DNA from: Flavobacteriaceae bacterium
Lineage (GTDB): Bacteria; Bacteroidota; Bacteroidia; Flavobacteriales; Flavobacteriaceae
Length of the DNA stretch: 9,637 nucleotides
Assembly: GCA_002401215.1 (NCBI GenBank)
Contig: NVSL01000033.1
Location: forward strand, 1,250 to 10,886
Direction: 5' to 3'
How positions within the stretch are numbered: position 1 is the first letter of the stretch; each line of letters begins with the position of its first letter. Below are positions 1 to 6,360 of this stretch, piece after piece. Position numbers and translations under genes: made by a program. The notes beneath the pieces were generated by a model that worked only from the letters and a program-made list of their open reading frames with translations, made no database searches and was not told the DNA's origin.

Positions 1-528
1 TTCTTCTATCAATGCTTTTACATCGGCTAAATCTTCTTTCTCTAAAGATTGTCCCATGCGTTTTAAAATCGCAGCACCTTTTTCTTTGTATCCTAAAACT
101 CTATCGTTGGTTGCTAAAAACTCCGCTTTATCAAAAGCATCGCCAAAACGTTTGGTTGCTTTTTTAACTTCCTTTTCAATTTTAGCATCTAGTTTTGCAA
201 CATAATCTTCAATCAAAACATCAGCACGATATCTCTTTTTAGAATCTTTATTGTCAATAAGTGGATCGTTAAACGCATCCACATGTCCAGATGCTTTCCA
301 CACCTTTGGATGCATAAAAATTGCGGAGTCTAAACCAACGATATTCTCGTTCATTTGCACCATCGCTTTCCACCAATATTCTCTAATATTTTTTTTGAGT
401 TCTACTCCATTCTGTGCGTAATCATACACCGCACTCAATCCGTCATAAATTTCGCTACTTTGAAATACATATCCGTATTCCTTAGCATGCGAAAGGACGC
501 TTTTAAATTTATCTTGTTGTTTTGCCAT
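1..528 (-). CDS. glyS: Glycyl-tRNA synthetase, N-terminal 176 residues (cut by left edge)
   Basis: Charges tRNA-Gly with glycine in the cytoplasm. The reading frame is open from ATG at 526-528 to the left edge with no stop, giving 176 residues. It is the single-chain, eukaryote-like class II dimeric enzyme, not the two-subunit GlyQ/GlyS form. Recognisable blocks are HAKEYGYVFQSSEIYDGL (residues 14-31), REYWWKAMV (49-57), HPKVWKASGHVDAFNDPL (73-90) and KKRYRADVLIEDY (97-109), all standard at the N-terminus of this family. The stretch before KKRYRAD, where some homologues carry cysteines, is cysteine-free here. Family members are about 500 residues, so about two thirds lies outside the window. 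The start is the first ATG after a -7 box that sits only 4 nt upstream. Identity is firm; the completeness of the gene cannot be judged. Confidence 0.96.
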   Translation of the reverse strand, partial: MAKQQDKFKSVLSHAKEYGYVFQSSEIYDGLSAVYDYAQNGVELKKNIREYWWKAMVQMNENIVGLDSAIFMHPKVWKASGHVDAFNDPLIDNKDSKKRYRADVLIEDYVAKLDAKIEKEVKKATKRFGDAFDKAEFLATNDRVLGYKEKGAAILKRMGQSLEKEDLADVKALIEE

Positions 529-532
529 GTTG

Positions 533-561
533 CAAAAATACTAAAGCAATTAATAAATCAA
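533..561 (-). promoter_or_regulatory. glyS promoter, Bacteroidota type
   Basis: On the minus strand the sequence reads TTG (559-561), 18 nt, then TATTTTTG (533-540), an exact match to the Bacteroidota -33/-7 pattern TTG...TAnnTTTG. Only CAAC separates the -7 box from the glyS ATG, so transcription would begin at or next to the start codon. The match is read from the sequence; activity is inferred. Confidence 0.7.
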
Positions 562-575
562 TCATCTAAAAATAA

Positions 576-610
576 AAATGTGGATGTCCTAAAAAAGAAC
601 ATCCACATTT
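576..610 (-). terminator. Hairpin terminator after the coiled-coil membrane protein gene
   Basis: Perfect 12-bp inverted repeat: AAATGTGGATGT at 576-587 and ACATCCACATTT at 599-610, with an 11-nt loop. On the minus strand the stem is followed by a U-rich tract (TTATTTTTA from 575 down to 567), the form of an intrinsic terminator. It lies 22 nt after the stop of the 633-1520 gene and just before the glyS promoter, so it insulates the two. On the plus strand an 8-T run (622-629) lies 11 nt past the stem, so weak action in the other direction is possible. Confidence 0.8.
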
Positions 611-632
611 ATAAAAGTATATTTTTTTTAGA

Positions 633-1520
633 CTAGTTAAGTGCAAATCCTGAGATGGCAACTAATTTATTGTCTATGTAAACATTGACGCGGTAATCGC
701 CTTTTAACATTGTTTTTCTATCGAGCTCTAACATGGTAACAACGCCTAAATCATTGTTTTGGTAATCTACAGATGTTTCGTCAGAATAGTCAAATTCTAC
801 ACCTTCATCTGTGGTTGCTGTACCAATAATATTCAGCACTCCTCCCTTTGGATTTATCACCTGAATCTTAGCATTGCGTTGTGTTTTATCCGCCAATTCG
901 TTTTCAGCAATTACAAAACTAATACGCATTGCATCGGTACGATTTGCTCTTGTCGTTTCAACCAACTTATCACCAAACACACGTTTTTTCATGGTAGCTA
1001 CCTTGATGGTATTTACTTTTAACTGCGCGCCAATTCCAATTTTTTCATTCAATGCTAAATTTTGAATATTGAGGGTGTCAATCTGAGTTGATTGCACTAA
1101 AATAGAATCTTTTGCTTCACCTAAATCATCAGCCAAAATATTATTTGCGATTCGCAATGAATCATTTTGTTTAAACAATTCTTGATTCGAAGCTTCTAAT
1201 GAAGATATTTTATTTCGATATCTTCTGATTAAACTGTAGTTGGTGCTTTTTAAATTTTTAACAGAATCGCGTAATAAAACGATGTCTTCTCTTTCTAATT
1301 TCAACTCATCACTTAATGATGAATTTTCTGCGATAGCTGCGTCATATTTTGCAACCATTTCATCTAAATTATTTTCAATATTAGATTTTTCTTCTTCTAA
1401 AAAAGTGTTAGAATCATTTAACTGATTGTTTTGATAAACGGTGTAACCGCCTAGTACGACTAGTAAAACTAACAGTATGACTCCGACTATTACTTTTGTT
1501 GATTTGTTATCATTTTCCAT
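633..1520 (-). CDS. Membrane-anchored coiled-coil protein of unknown function
   Basis: 295 residues, ATG at 1518-1520, stop TAG at 633-635. A short charged N-terminus is followed by one hydrophobic segment (about 9-29, rich in V, L, I), then a long Glu/Asn/Ser/Leu-rich stretch (about 33-160) with heptad-like spacing of Leu, Ile and Val that should form a coiled coil. The C-terminal part (about 165-295) is different: it looks beta-rich, with short strands around QVINPKGGVLNIIG and KGDYRVNVYIDNKLVAISGF. The lack of a cleavage site suggests an uncleaved anchor with the bulk in the periplasm, assuming positive-inside orientation. I do not recognise a named family. Similar flavobacterial proteins are sometimes labelled as chromosome-partition proteins because of the coiled coil, but nothing here (no Walker motif) supports that. 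The gene is monocistronic, with its own promoter and terminator. Confidence 0.85.
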   Translation of the reverse strand: MENDNKSTKVIVGVILLVLLVVLGGYTVYQNNQLNDSNTFLEEEKSNIENNLDEMVAKYDAAIAENSSLSDELKLEREDIVLLRDSVKNLKSTNYSLIRRYRNKISSLEASNQELFKQNDSLRIANNILADDLGEAKDSILVQSTQIDTLNIQNLALNEKIGIGAQLKVNTIKVATMKKRVFGDKLVETTRANRTDAMRISFVIAENELADKTQRNAKIQVINPKGGVLNIIGTATTDEGVEFDYSDETSVDYQNNDLGVVTMLELDRKTMLKGDYRVNVYIDNKLVAISGFALN

Positions 1521-1555
1521 GTTGTTAATGTTTTATAGGGTTGATTATATGAACG

Positions 1556-1585
1556 TACAAAATTACTCTAAATTATTCTAAATTA
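1556..1585 (-). repeat. Three 10-bp tandem repeats running into the -7 box
   Basis: On the minus strand three consecutive 10-mers read TAATTTAGAA (1585-1576), TAATTTAGAG (1575-1566) and TAATTTTGTA (1565-1556). The third contains the -7 box. The 10-bp period is close to one DNA helical turn. This may be a phased protein-binding array, or chance in AT-rich DNA. Confidence 0.55.
1558..1565 (-). promoter_or_regulatory. -7 box of the coiled-coil membrane protein gene
   Basis: TAATTTTG on the minus strand is an exact TAnnTTTG match, 37 nt upstream of the ATG at 1520, giving a leader of roughly 30 nt. No TTG is found at the expected -33 distance; that interval is filled by the TAATTTAGA repeats. 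Confidence 0.5.
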
Positions 1586-1690
1586 GATTATTTTCGGCAG
1601 AAAGTCACCTTTTCACCATTAACAACCTTTAATTAATTCACTCATTTATTGATGGTTAAATCACACCCCTTTCAAAAATTTAATATTATT

Positions 1691-1706
1691 TGATTAATTT
1701 TAATCA
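1691..1706. promoter_or_regulatory. 16-bp palindrome just upstream of comF
   Basis: TGATTAATTTTAATCA has perfect 7-bp arms (TGATTAA / TTAATCA) around a 2-nt centre and ends 12 nt before the comF ATG. It directly follows a degenerate -7-like sequence, TATTATTTG (1684-1692), which has one extra spacer base compared with TAnnTTTG. A dimeric regulator site overlapping the transcription start is possible, but the DNA here is very AT-rich and chance palindromes are common. Confidence 0.35.
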
Positions 1707-1718
1707 AAAATTGAAAAG

Positions 1719-2405
1719 ATGAATTTCTTAAAGAACCTCTTTAACTTATTCTTTCCTGATGTTTGTTTAACCTGCAAGTTGCAATTATCTTCTAATGAAA
1801 CTACGATTTGTACCCAATGTCGGCATGATTTTCCGTTGACCGAATTCACTAACTATCCCAACAACTTAGTAGAAAAAAGTTTTATTGGACGGATTCCTAT
1901 TGTTGAAGCTACGGCGCTTTTATACTTTCACAAAAAAGGAAAATCGCAACAGCTTATCCATGAATTAAAATACAAAGGGCATCAAAAAATCGGAAGCTTT
2001 TTAGGCAATTGGTTGGGTGATGAAATGCTAGAATCGAATCGATTTAAAAAAATAGATTACATAATTCCGGTTCCGTTACATCCAAAGAAGTTAAAAAAAA
2101 GAGGCTACAATCAATTGACAAAATTCGGAGAAGCCTTATCAAAAAAATTAGACATTCCTTTAATTACTAATAAACTTATAAAAGTTGGAGGTACAGAAAC
2201 ACAGACTCTCAAAGGAAAAATTGGACGTTGGCGCAATGTGCAAGAATTATTTAAGCTGATAGACACCACTGTTTTTGAAGACAAACACCTCCTTTTAATT
2301 GACGATGTGATAACAACCGGAGCCACTATGGAAAGTTGTTGCAAAGAATTATTAAAAACAAAAGGTATAAAAATTAGTATTGCGGTGATGGCATATACGG
2401 AGTAA
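1719..2405 (+). CDS. comF: ComF family phosphoribosyltransferase-like protein
   Basis: 228 residues, close to the usual ComF length. Domain order is complete: an N-terminal zinc-ribbon with two CxxC pairs (C16-C19 in CLTC, C31-C34 in CTQC), a middle block with LIHELKYKGH (79-88) and the segment IIPVPLHPKKLKKRGYNQ (115-132), the family's T-Q-x-L...R-x-N-V element (about 161-174), and the PRPP-binding loop LLLIDDVITTGAT (191-203). This type I phosphoribosyltransferase fold is cytoplasmic. Family members are linked to uptake of DNA in naturally competent bacteria, where ComF is thought to help ssDNA handling; the substrate of the phosphoribosyltransferase domain is unknown. No other competence gene lies nearby, so the role here is by family only. 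The gene is divergent from the coiled-coil membrane protein gene and is followed 127 nt later by a lipoprotein gene on the same strand. Some databases call such proteins amidophosphoribosyltransferase, which is too specific. Confidence 0.93.
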   Translation: MNFLKNLFNLFFPDVCLTCKLQLSSNETTICTQCRHDFPLTEFTNYPNNLVEKSFIGRIPIVEATALLYFHKKGKSQQLIHELKYKGHQKIGSFLGNWLGDEMLESNRFKKIDYIIPVPLHPKKLKKRGYNQLTKFGEALSKKLDIPLITNKLIKVGGTETQTLKGKIGRWRNVQELFKLIDTTVFEDKHLLLIDDVITTGATMESCCKELLKTKGIKISIAVMAYTE

Positions 2406-2455
2406 TTCAAAAATATTAAAAAGATCGCGAACTCGTGTGAGATTAGTTTGACTGA

Positions 2456-2481
2456 CTAAAAAAATGAAATAAATTTTTTAG
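2456..2481 (+). terminator. Weak AT-rich hairpin after comF
   Basis: CTAAAAAA (2456-2463) and TTTTTTAG (2474-2481) can pair as an 8-bp stem with a 10-nt loop, 50 nt after the comF stop. The stem is almost all A-T, and the only T-run is inside its 3' arm, so terminator activity is uncertain. It could simply be a chance A-run/T-run pair. Confidence 0.25.
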
Positions 2482-2532
2482 AGTCTTACAAATAAATAAA
2501 AAATATTGTTTCTTTGTGTCAAACAAAATTTG

Positions 2533-4146
2533 ATGAAATTTAGAATTCGTACATTTATTTCTATACTGTCCGTTTTATTGCTAATCGGAAGTTGCGCGCG
2601 CAAAGGAAGACCAACGGGTGGCGAAAAAGATGAAGATTTTCCTATCATTATTACTGCAAATCCTGCTCATGAAAGCATCAATTTTAAGGCAAAAAAAATC
2701 AGACTTTATTTTGATGAATACATCAAATTAAAAGACATTAATAAGCAGTTGGTAATTTCGCCACCGATGAAACACGAGCCAATAATAACACCTGTTGGGA
2801 CTGCTAGTGATTTTATAAATATCAAAATAACAGATACTTTAAAAGAAAATACTACCTACACTTTTAATTTTGGTAATAGCATTGAAGACAACAATGAAGG
2901 TAATATTTTAGAGCGATTTAAATATGTATTTTCAACGGGAGATTATATAGATTCATTGCAGGTTACGGGGACTATTTCTGATGCTTATAATTTAGAAGTT
3001 GATGAAGAAATTAGCATTCAATTATACGAAATTACAGATAGTTATACTGACTCTATTATTTTTAATGAACGCCCAAATTATGTTGCAAATACGCTAGATA
3101 GTATTGGATTTGAATTGACAAATTTAAAAGCAGGACAGTATTTAATGATTGCTTTAAAGGATGCTAGCAACAATTATACTTTTGAGCCAAAACAAGATAA
3201 AATAGGATATTATCCAACCTTAATTACGCTACCAACTGATTCTGTTTTTCATATTAAATTATTTAAAGAAGAACTCCCCTTTAAATTTAGACGCGCTACA
3301 GAAGTTAAAAAAGGACATATTTATTTTGCGCATGAAGGTGACCCAACAGGAATTAAAATTGATTTAATTTCTGACAAACCGACTGATTATAAATCGGCAA
3401 TAGTATTCGAAAAAATGATGGATTCTGTTAGTTATTGGCACACGCCTATACAAGCGGATTCTTTACTATTTAGAGTCTCTCACAATGATTTAATAGATAC
3501 CTTGACAGTAAAACTTCGTTCAAAAGAAATTGACTCTTTGATGGTAAATAACATGACAAATGCAATTTTAAGCTTGCGAGATACTTTTGCAATTGCATCA
3601 AATATTCCTATTGAAAAAATCAATAAATCACAAATCAAAATTCTTGACAAAGATTCATTACCCGTAAATTTCACAACCCATTTAGCGAGTTCTAAAAAGG
3701 TTTTAAAATTAGATTTTTATAAAGAGTATAATCAAAAATATCAATTGCAATTTTTGCCAAATGCACTAGAAGATTTGTTTGGAAATGTGAATGACACTTT
3801 ATCATACACAGCATCAACTAAAACACCTGATGCTTATGGTAGCATTTATTTAACTATAAAAAATGTTGAAAGCTACCCTTATATATTAGAGCTTTTAGAC
3901 AAAAAAGAGGAACTTGTTTACAGAGAGTATGTGGAAGATAAGACATATTTTAAATTAGAGAATTTAAGCCCCAATGAATATATGATTCGTGTTATTTATG
4001 ACACTAATAAAAATAAAAAATGGGACACTGGAAACTTTCTAAAAAGAATAAAACCAGAAAAAGTATTGTATCGAAAAAGTATTATTGAACTTAGAGCAAA
4101 CTGGGAGCTGAACGATGTGTTTTTTGACTTAAACAATGCGAGGTAA
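2533..4146 (+). CDS. Outer-envelope lipoprotein with N-terminal Ig-like (Big_5-like) domain
   Basis: 537 residues from ATG at 2533. The frame is open back to a TTG at 2506, but the ATG gives a textbook lipoprotein signal peptide: MKFRIR, a hydrophobic core ISILSVLLL, then lipobox IGSC with C21 as the lipidated residue. The mature start ARKGRPTGGEKDED is typical of flavobacterial lipoproteins of this kind; K32-D-E-D35 resembles the K-(D/E)2 surface-export signal but sits farther from Cys than usual. Residues about 36-135 (PIIITANPAHESI, a YFDEYIKLKD segment, NTTYTFNFGNSIEDNNEGN) match the Bacterial Ig-like Big_5 pattern. The rest looks beta-rich, and near the C-terminus D490-x-N-x-N followed by W-D-T-G resembles a calcium-binding loop. 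The protein is probably a structural or binding protein of the outer membrane; no enzyme motif is seen. It may be cotranscribed with comF, 127 nt upstream, or use its own weak promoter (TTTCTTTG at 2509-2516 is one mismatch from TAnnTTTG). Confidence 0.85.
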   Translation: MKFRIRTFISILSVLLLIGSCARKGRPTGGEKDEDFPIIITANPAHESINFKAKKIRLYFDEYIKLKDINKQLVISPPMKHEPIITPVGTASDFINIKITDTLKENTTYTFNFGNSIEDNNEGNILERFKYVFSTGDYIDSLQVTGTISDAYNLEVDEEISIQLYEITDSYTDSIIFNERPNYVANTLDSIGFELTNLKAGQYLMIALKDASNNYTFEPKQDKIGYYPTLITLPTDSVFHIKLFKEELPFKFRRATEVKKGHIYFAHEGDPTGIKIDLISDKPTDYKSAIVFEKMMDSVSYWHTPIQADSLLFRVSHNDLIDTLTVKLRSKEIDSLMVNNMTNAILSLRDTFAIASNIPIEKINKSQIKILDKDSLPVNFTTHLASSKKVLKLDFYKEYNQKYQLQFLPNALEDLFGNVNDTLSYTASTKTPDAYGSIYLTIKNVESYPYILELLDKKEELVYREYVEDKTYFKLENLSPNEYMIRVIYDTNKNKKWDTGNFLKRIKPEKVLYRKSIIELRANWELNDVFFDLNNAR

Positions 4147-4213
4147 TCCTCTTTGATTCAAGCATATTACCTAATTATATCCAATTACAAATACTAAAGA
4201 AAAAAGAAATCCG

Positions 4214-4243
4214 TTGTGTATAAGGTAGATTTTGTTACATTTG
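4214..4243 (+). promoter_or_regulatory. Promoter of the beta-barrel protein gene
   Basis: TTG at 4214-4216, a 19-nt spacer, then TACATTTG at 4236-4243: an exact Bacteroidota -33/-7 promoter. Transcription should begin about 4247-4250, which puts the upstream TTG codon at 4232 inside the promoter and supports the TTG at 4262 as the translation start. Confidence 0.7.
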
Positions 4244-4261
4244 CCTTTAAGAAAAAGATTA

Positions 4262-5104
4262 TTGAATAAGATTACAAAAATATTAACCCCAATATTTGTA
4301 ATATTTTTATTTATTACAAATGTGCATTCTCAAAACTGGTCTAAACGTGGTAAACTTACCCACGAAATAGGTTTTGTTGTTGGTGGCGCGTTCTTCTCTA
4401 CAGATTACGGACAACGTTTTGAAATTAAAAGTAGCGGTGCTTCTAATGTTGGATTTGGTGGTGGGCTTGTCTATTATTTAACTTTTGCTGATTATAGATA
4501 TCGTTGGAATCAAAGAACTAATTATTTTAGAGATCACTTTAGATTTAGAACAGAACTATCTTATTTCAGCGCAAAACTAAATCATTACGGAATTTATGTT
4601 GATGAAAGTCAAACTTCTACTGAAGCAGATAAATTACGTGCAATGAGTGGTAAAGCCACAACAGTCAATTTAGGGACTCAACTAGAATATCATTTTGTAA
4701 ATATTACAGATTTTGGTTCTCGAAGGAATCCTAAAATGATACTATCTCCTTATGTGAGTTTTGGAATGATGGGTGTTTATTCTGCTCCATCATTATCTAC
4801 AACTTATGCTGATGGCGATTGGGAGTCAGACCCAACATTATTATACGAAAAATGGGCGGTTCCTGGAGCTGTTGATGTAAATTCAAGAATTATATTTTCA
4901 CTAACTACAAGTGCTGGAACAAGATTAAAAATAGGCGAATATTCTGATATTTTTATCGAAGCCAAATGGCAATATTATTTTTCTGATTGGGTTGATGGGT
5001 TAAATGCAACTCAACCCTATGGTGGTGATAATAGAGACCCAAATAACTTATTTAATGATTGGAGTTTATTTGCCAATGTTGGATATATATTTTACCTAAA
5101 TTAA
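4262..5104 (+). CDS. Secreted outer-membrane beta-barrel-like protein (probable THC0290_0291 family)
   Basis: 280 residues from TTG at 4262. No in-frame ATG exists before residue 128, so a non-ATG start is required. The TTG gives a clean signal peptide: MNKITK, hydrophobic ILTPIFVIFLFIT, then cleavage near NVHSQ-NW. An earlier in-frame TTG at 4232 lies within the promoter and is unlikely. The mature protein alternates aromatic and polar residues as in outer-membrane strands: HEIGFVVGGAFFSTDYG (34-50), FGGGLVYYLTF (65-75), FRFRTELSYFSAKLNHYG (93-110), SPYVSFGMMGVY (162-173), IEAKWQYYFSDWVDGLN (232-248) and a final NVGYIFYLN. The KLxHYGxxV, KLRAMSG and YYFSDWVDGL blocks recall the flavobacterial THC0290_0291 family, from memory; homologues have sometimes been mislabelled glutamate dehydrogenase. 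There is no dehydrogenase motif. Function is unknown. The gene has its own promoter and converges on the antiporter gene 19 nt away. Confidence 0.82.
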   Translation: MNKITKILTPIFVIFLFITNVHSQNWSKRGKLTHEIGFVVGGAFFSTDYGQRFEIKSSGASNVGFGGGLVYYLTFADYRYRWNQRTNYFRDHFRFRTELSYFSAKLNHYGIYVDESQTSTEADKLRAMSGKATTVNLGTQLEYHFVNITDFGSRRNPKMILSPYVSFGMMGVYSAPSLSTTYADGDWESDPTLLYEKWAVPGAVDVNSRIIFSLTTSAGTRLKIGEYSDIFIEAKWQYYFSDWVDGLNATQPYGGDNRDPNNLFNDWSLFANVGYIFYLN

Positions 5105-5123
5105 ATTAGAATTATTACTCTTT

Positions 5124-6359
5124 CTACTTCGTTAATTTCTTAATTAACTTCCCAACTGTTAACCCTTGCCCTATAATAGAAAACACTACTATTATATAGG
5201 TAACAACTAAAAATAAATCGCGATGCATATCTTGCGTTAAACTCAATGCTAATGCTATTGAGATACCTCCACGCAAGCCTCCCCATGTCATAATAAGATT
5301 TGTGTTCGGAACAAAATCTAATTTCTTTGCATACATTTTAATCGGCAACATTAATGATAAAAACCGTGCGAAAAGCAATAGTGGAATTGCCAATACTCCT
5401 GCCAAAATATAATCACCATCAAAAGTTAGGACTAAGATTTCCATACCAATCATCACAAATAAAATAGTGTTTAAAAGTACATCTACCAACTCCCAAAATT
5501 TATCAACATATTGCTCGGTTATTTGACTCATTGCCGTATTACGAACCGTATCATTACCAACCATCAATCCTGCAGTAACCATTGCCAAAGGTGCTGACAA
5601 GTGCATTTTTTGAGCCAAAACTGTTCCGCCCATTACAACCGCAATCGTAATAATTACTTCGGTATCATAATCATCAATAGATTTTAAAAGTCGATAAGTA
5701 ACCCATCCTAAAAGCAATCCTAAAGCGATGCCTCCAACAACCTCTACAAGAAACATTTCTGCAACATGACCAAAAGTAATTTCGGCTCCTCCTTTTGCAA
5801 TTTGATATATCGTTAAGAAAATAACAACTCCAACTCCATCATTAAATAACGACTCTCCAACAATTTTAGTTTCTAATTTCTTTGGAGCGTTTGCCTTTTT
5901 TAAAATTCCTAAAACTGCAATTGGATCGGTGGGAGAAATCAACGCACCAAATAATAAGCAGTAAATAAAATCAACATTTAAATTTAAGAATTGCATGAGA
6001 TAATACACAAAGACTCCAACAATAAAAGTAGATAATAAAGTGCCGAAAGTTGCAAAAACTAAAATAGGTTTTCGCTGTACTTTTAGTTGCTGAAAACTTG
6101 TATGTAAGGCTCCTGCAAATAAGAGAAAGCTCAACATAACATCTAGCAAAACTGTTTCAAAATTGATTTGCATAATAAATGCTTTCTCTCTTTCTAAAAG
6201 TGTATCATCATAAAAACTAATAGCAAAAACAGCTAGAGTAAATAAGATAGTGATGGTCATTAAACCAATTGTATTTGGCAATTTAAAGAACCGAACATTG
6301 ATATATCCAAAAATAGCTGAGAGTACAACTAAAACAGTAATTACAAAAAACACATCCAT
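5124..6359 (-). CDS. CPA1-type sodium(cation)/proton antiporter
   Basis: 411 residues, inner membrane, about 12 hydrophobic segments. It exchanges intracellular Na+ (or K+) for external H+, serving pH and salt homeostasis. The family signature is complete: GALISPTDPIAVLGILKKA (138-156), with the TDP unwound helix (T144-D145-P146); then GESLFNDGVGVVIF (168-181), with N173-D174 as the expected ion-binding pair; and TWGGLRGGISIALALSL (358-374), with R363. There is no long cytoplasmic C-terminal regulatory tail: the protein stops soon after the last membrane segment at TVGKLIKKLTK, so it is a core transporter. ATG at 6357-6359 follows the dinB-family stop by a single base, so it is the second gene of an operon and probably translationally coupled. 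Ion specificity (Na+, K+, Li+) cannot be told from the sequence. Confidence 0.93.
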   Translation of the reverse strand: MDVFFVITVLVVLSAIFGYINVRFFKLPNTIGLMTITILFTLAVFAISFYDDTLLEREKAFIMQINFETVLLDVMLSFLLFAGALHTSFQQLKVQRKPILVFATFGTLLSTFIVGVFVYYLMQFLNLNVDFIYCLLFGALISPTDPIAVLGILKKANAPKKLETKIVGESLFNDGVGVVIFLTIYQIAKGGAEITFGHVAEMFLVEVVGGIALGLLLGWVTYRLLKSIDDYDTEVIITIAVVMGGTVLAQKMHLSAPLAMVTAGLMVGNDTVRNTAMSQITEQYVDKFWELVDVLLNTILFVMIGMEILVLTFDGDYILAGVLAIPLLLFARFLSLMLPIKMYAKKLDFVPNTNLIMTWGGLRGGISIALALSLTQDMHRDLFLVVTYIIVVFSIIGQGLTVGKLIKKLTK

Positions 6360-6360
6360 C

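Noticed and set aside
355..636. Plus-strand open frame of 93 codons across the glyS start and the following gap
   Set aside because: It overlaps glyS antisense and the terminator; its translation has no recognisable features.
2111..2410. Minus-strand open frame of 99 codons inside comF
   Set aside because: It lies wholly antisense to a well-supported gene, with no promoter or family features.
2506..2526. Stem TTGTTT / AAACAA upstream of the lipoprotein ATG as a regulatory leader structure
   Set aside because: A 6-bp AT-rich stem with a 9-nt loop is within chance for this composition.
5131..5148. Inverted repeat GTTAATT-TCTT-AATTAAC between the convergent beta-barrel and antiporter genes, as a two-way terminator
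   Set aside because: It lies within the last codons of the antiporter gene, is nearly all A-T and has no T-run on either side.
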